Shown piece after piece: positions 5,066 through 5,400 of a stretch of 5,400 bases of DNA. The notes under the pieces were generated by a model. That model worked only from the letters and a program-made list of their open reading frames with translations. It was not told where the DNA came from and did no database searches. Numbering within the stretch: the stretch's first letter is position 1; the number at the start of each line of letters is the position of its first letter. Source of the DNA: Thermodesulfobacteriota bacterium. Its GTDB lineage: Bacteria; Desulfobacterota; Syntrophobacteria; BM002. Where the stretch lies: positions 1 through 5,400 of the forward strand of contig CAMYLW010000151.1 in NCBI GenBank assembly GCA_947259475.1, written 5' to 3'. A program made the position numbers and the translations under genes.

Positions 5066-5400
5066 TTAATTCTGGGTGACTAAGCCATACCATTCCTTAA
5101 AACGTTCAATCCCTGCTTCGAAAGAAAGGCTTGGTTCATATCCTAATAACTCCTTTGCTTTACTAACATTGGCATAAGTTGCTGGAACATCTCCGGGCTG
5201 CATTGGCTGCCTATCTATGATTGCTTTTTTATCAAAAACTTTTTCAATAGTTTCGATCATTTCAGTCAAGGTAACCGTTCGATTATTACCTAGATTTATG
5301 ATTTCGTAGTTAGTTTTATCATAAGCCATGGCTGCCATTATTCCAAAAACAATATCCTCAACAAAAGTATAATCCCTTCTGGTACTTCCATCTCCAAAAT
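5066..5400 (-). CDS. NAD-dependent sugar-nucleotide epimerase (UDP-glucuronate 4-epimerase type), C-terminal part
   Basis: The minus-strand frame is open from the right edge to TAA at 5066-5068, giving 111 complete codons less the stop; the N-terminus and the Rossmann fold with YxxxK lie beyond the window. The first visible residues FGDGSTRRDYTFVEDIVFGI are a hallmark of the extended SDR epimerase/dehydratase family. They are followed by YEIINLGNNRTVTLTEMIE, then the DRQPMQPGDVPATYANVSKAKELLGYEPS stretch, typical of UDP-glucuronate (galacturonate-forming) 4-epimerases, and the final helix FEAGIERFKEWY. These enzymes make UDP-galacturonate or related sugars for lipopolysaccharide, capsule or exopolysaccharide in the cytosol. 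The internal ATG at 5336-5338 is not the start, because conserved sequence continues upstream of it. Only 3 nt separate its stop from the last TAG (5060-5062) on the opposite strand, so little terminator space exists. Confidence 0.93.
   Translation of the reverse strand, partial: FGDGSTRRDYTFVEDIVFGIMAAMAYDKTNYEIINLGNNRTVTLTEMIETIEKVFDKKAIIDRQPMQPGDVPATYANVSKAKELLGYEPSLSFEAGIERFKEWYGLVTQN

Overview
The window reads as chromosomal DNA from a Gram-negative-type bacterium. It carries a lipoprotein with a classical lipobox, a secreted protein, a DUF2780 protein (a family best known from Proteobacteria) and a BON-LysM protein of the YgaU/Kbp type. A Desulfobacterota-like or other proteobacterial source fits the gene mix, but no phylogenetic marker is present, so this is a guess. 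Base composition drifts from GC-richer on the left (HAD and aminotransferase genes) to AT-richer on the right (BON gene and epimerase).

Region 1 (1-1654, plus strand) is a two-gene metabolic unit. It holds the C-terminal part of a HAD-superfamily hydrolase that runs off the left edge, followed 18 nt later by a complete class V PLP-dependent aminotransferase of the alanine-glyoxylate/serine-pyruvate type. Region 2 (1655-2595) is about 940 nt with no convincing gene. It contains weak open frames on both strands, a good imperfect hairpin at 2012-2053 and a smaller GC-rich hairpin at 2422-2437.

Region 3 (2596-5062, plus strand) is a run of five small genes. Each has a clear Shine-Dalgarno and each is separated from the next by 57-128 nt: an unrecognised secreted protein, a DUF4332 helix-hairpin-helix protein, a DUF2780 protein, a lipoprotein made almost entirely of ten 11-residue repeats (a predicted hendecad coiled coil), and a BON-LysM protein whose LysM domain is broken. 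Three of the five are exported or of an envelope/stress type, so an envelope or osmotic-stress locus is a reasonable inference, though not shown by the sequence. Recognisable LysM pieces continue past the stop codon in the other two frames, so the 3' end of the last gene appears decayed by several small indels (or mis-sequenced).

Region 4 (5066-5400, minus strand) is the C-terminal third of an NAD-dependent sugar-nucleotide epimerase of the UDP-glucuronate 4-epimerase type. It converges on the BON gene and runs off the right edge, which suggests that polysaccharide genes lie beyond the window.
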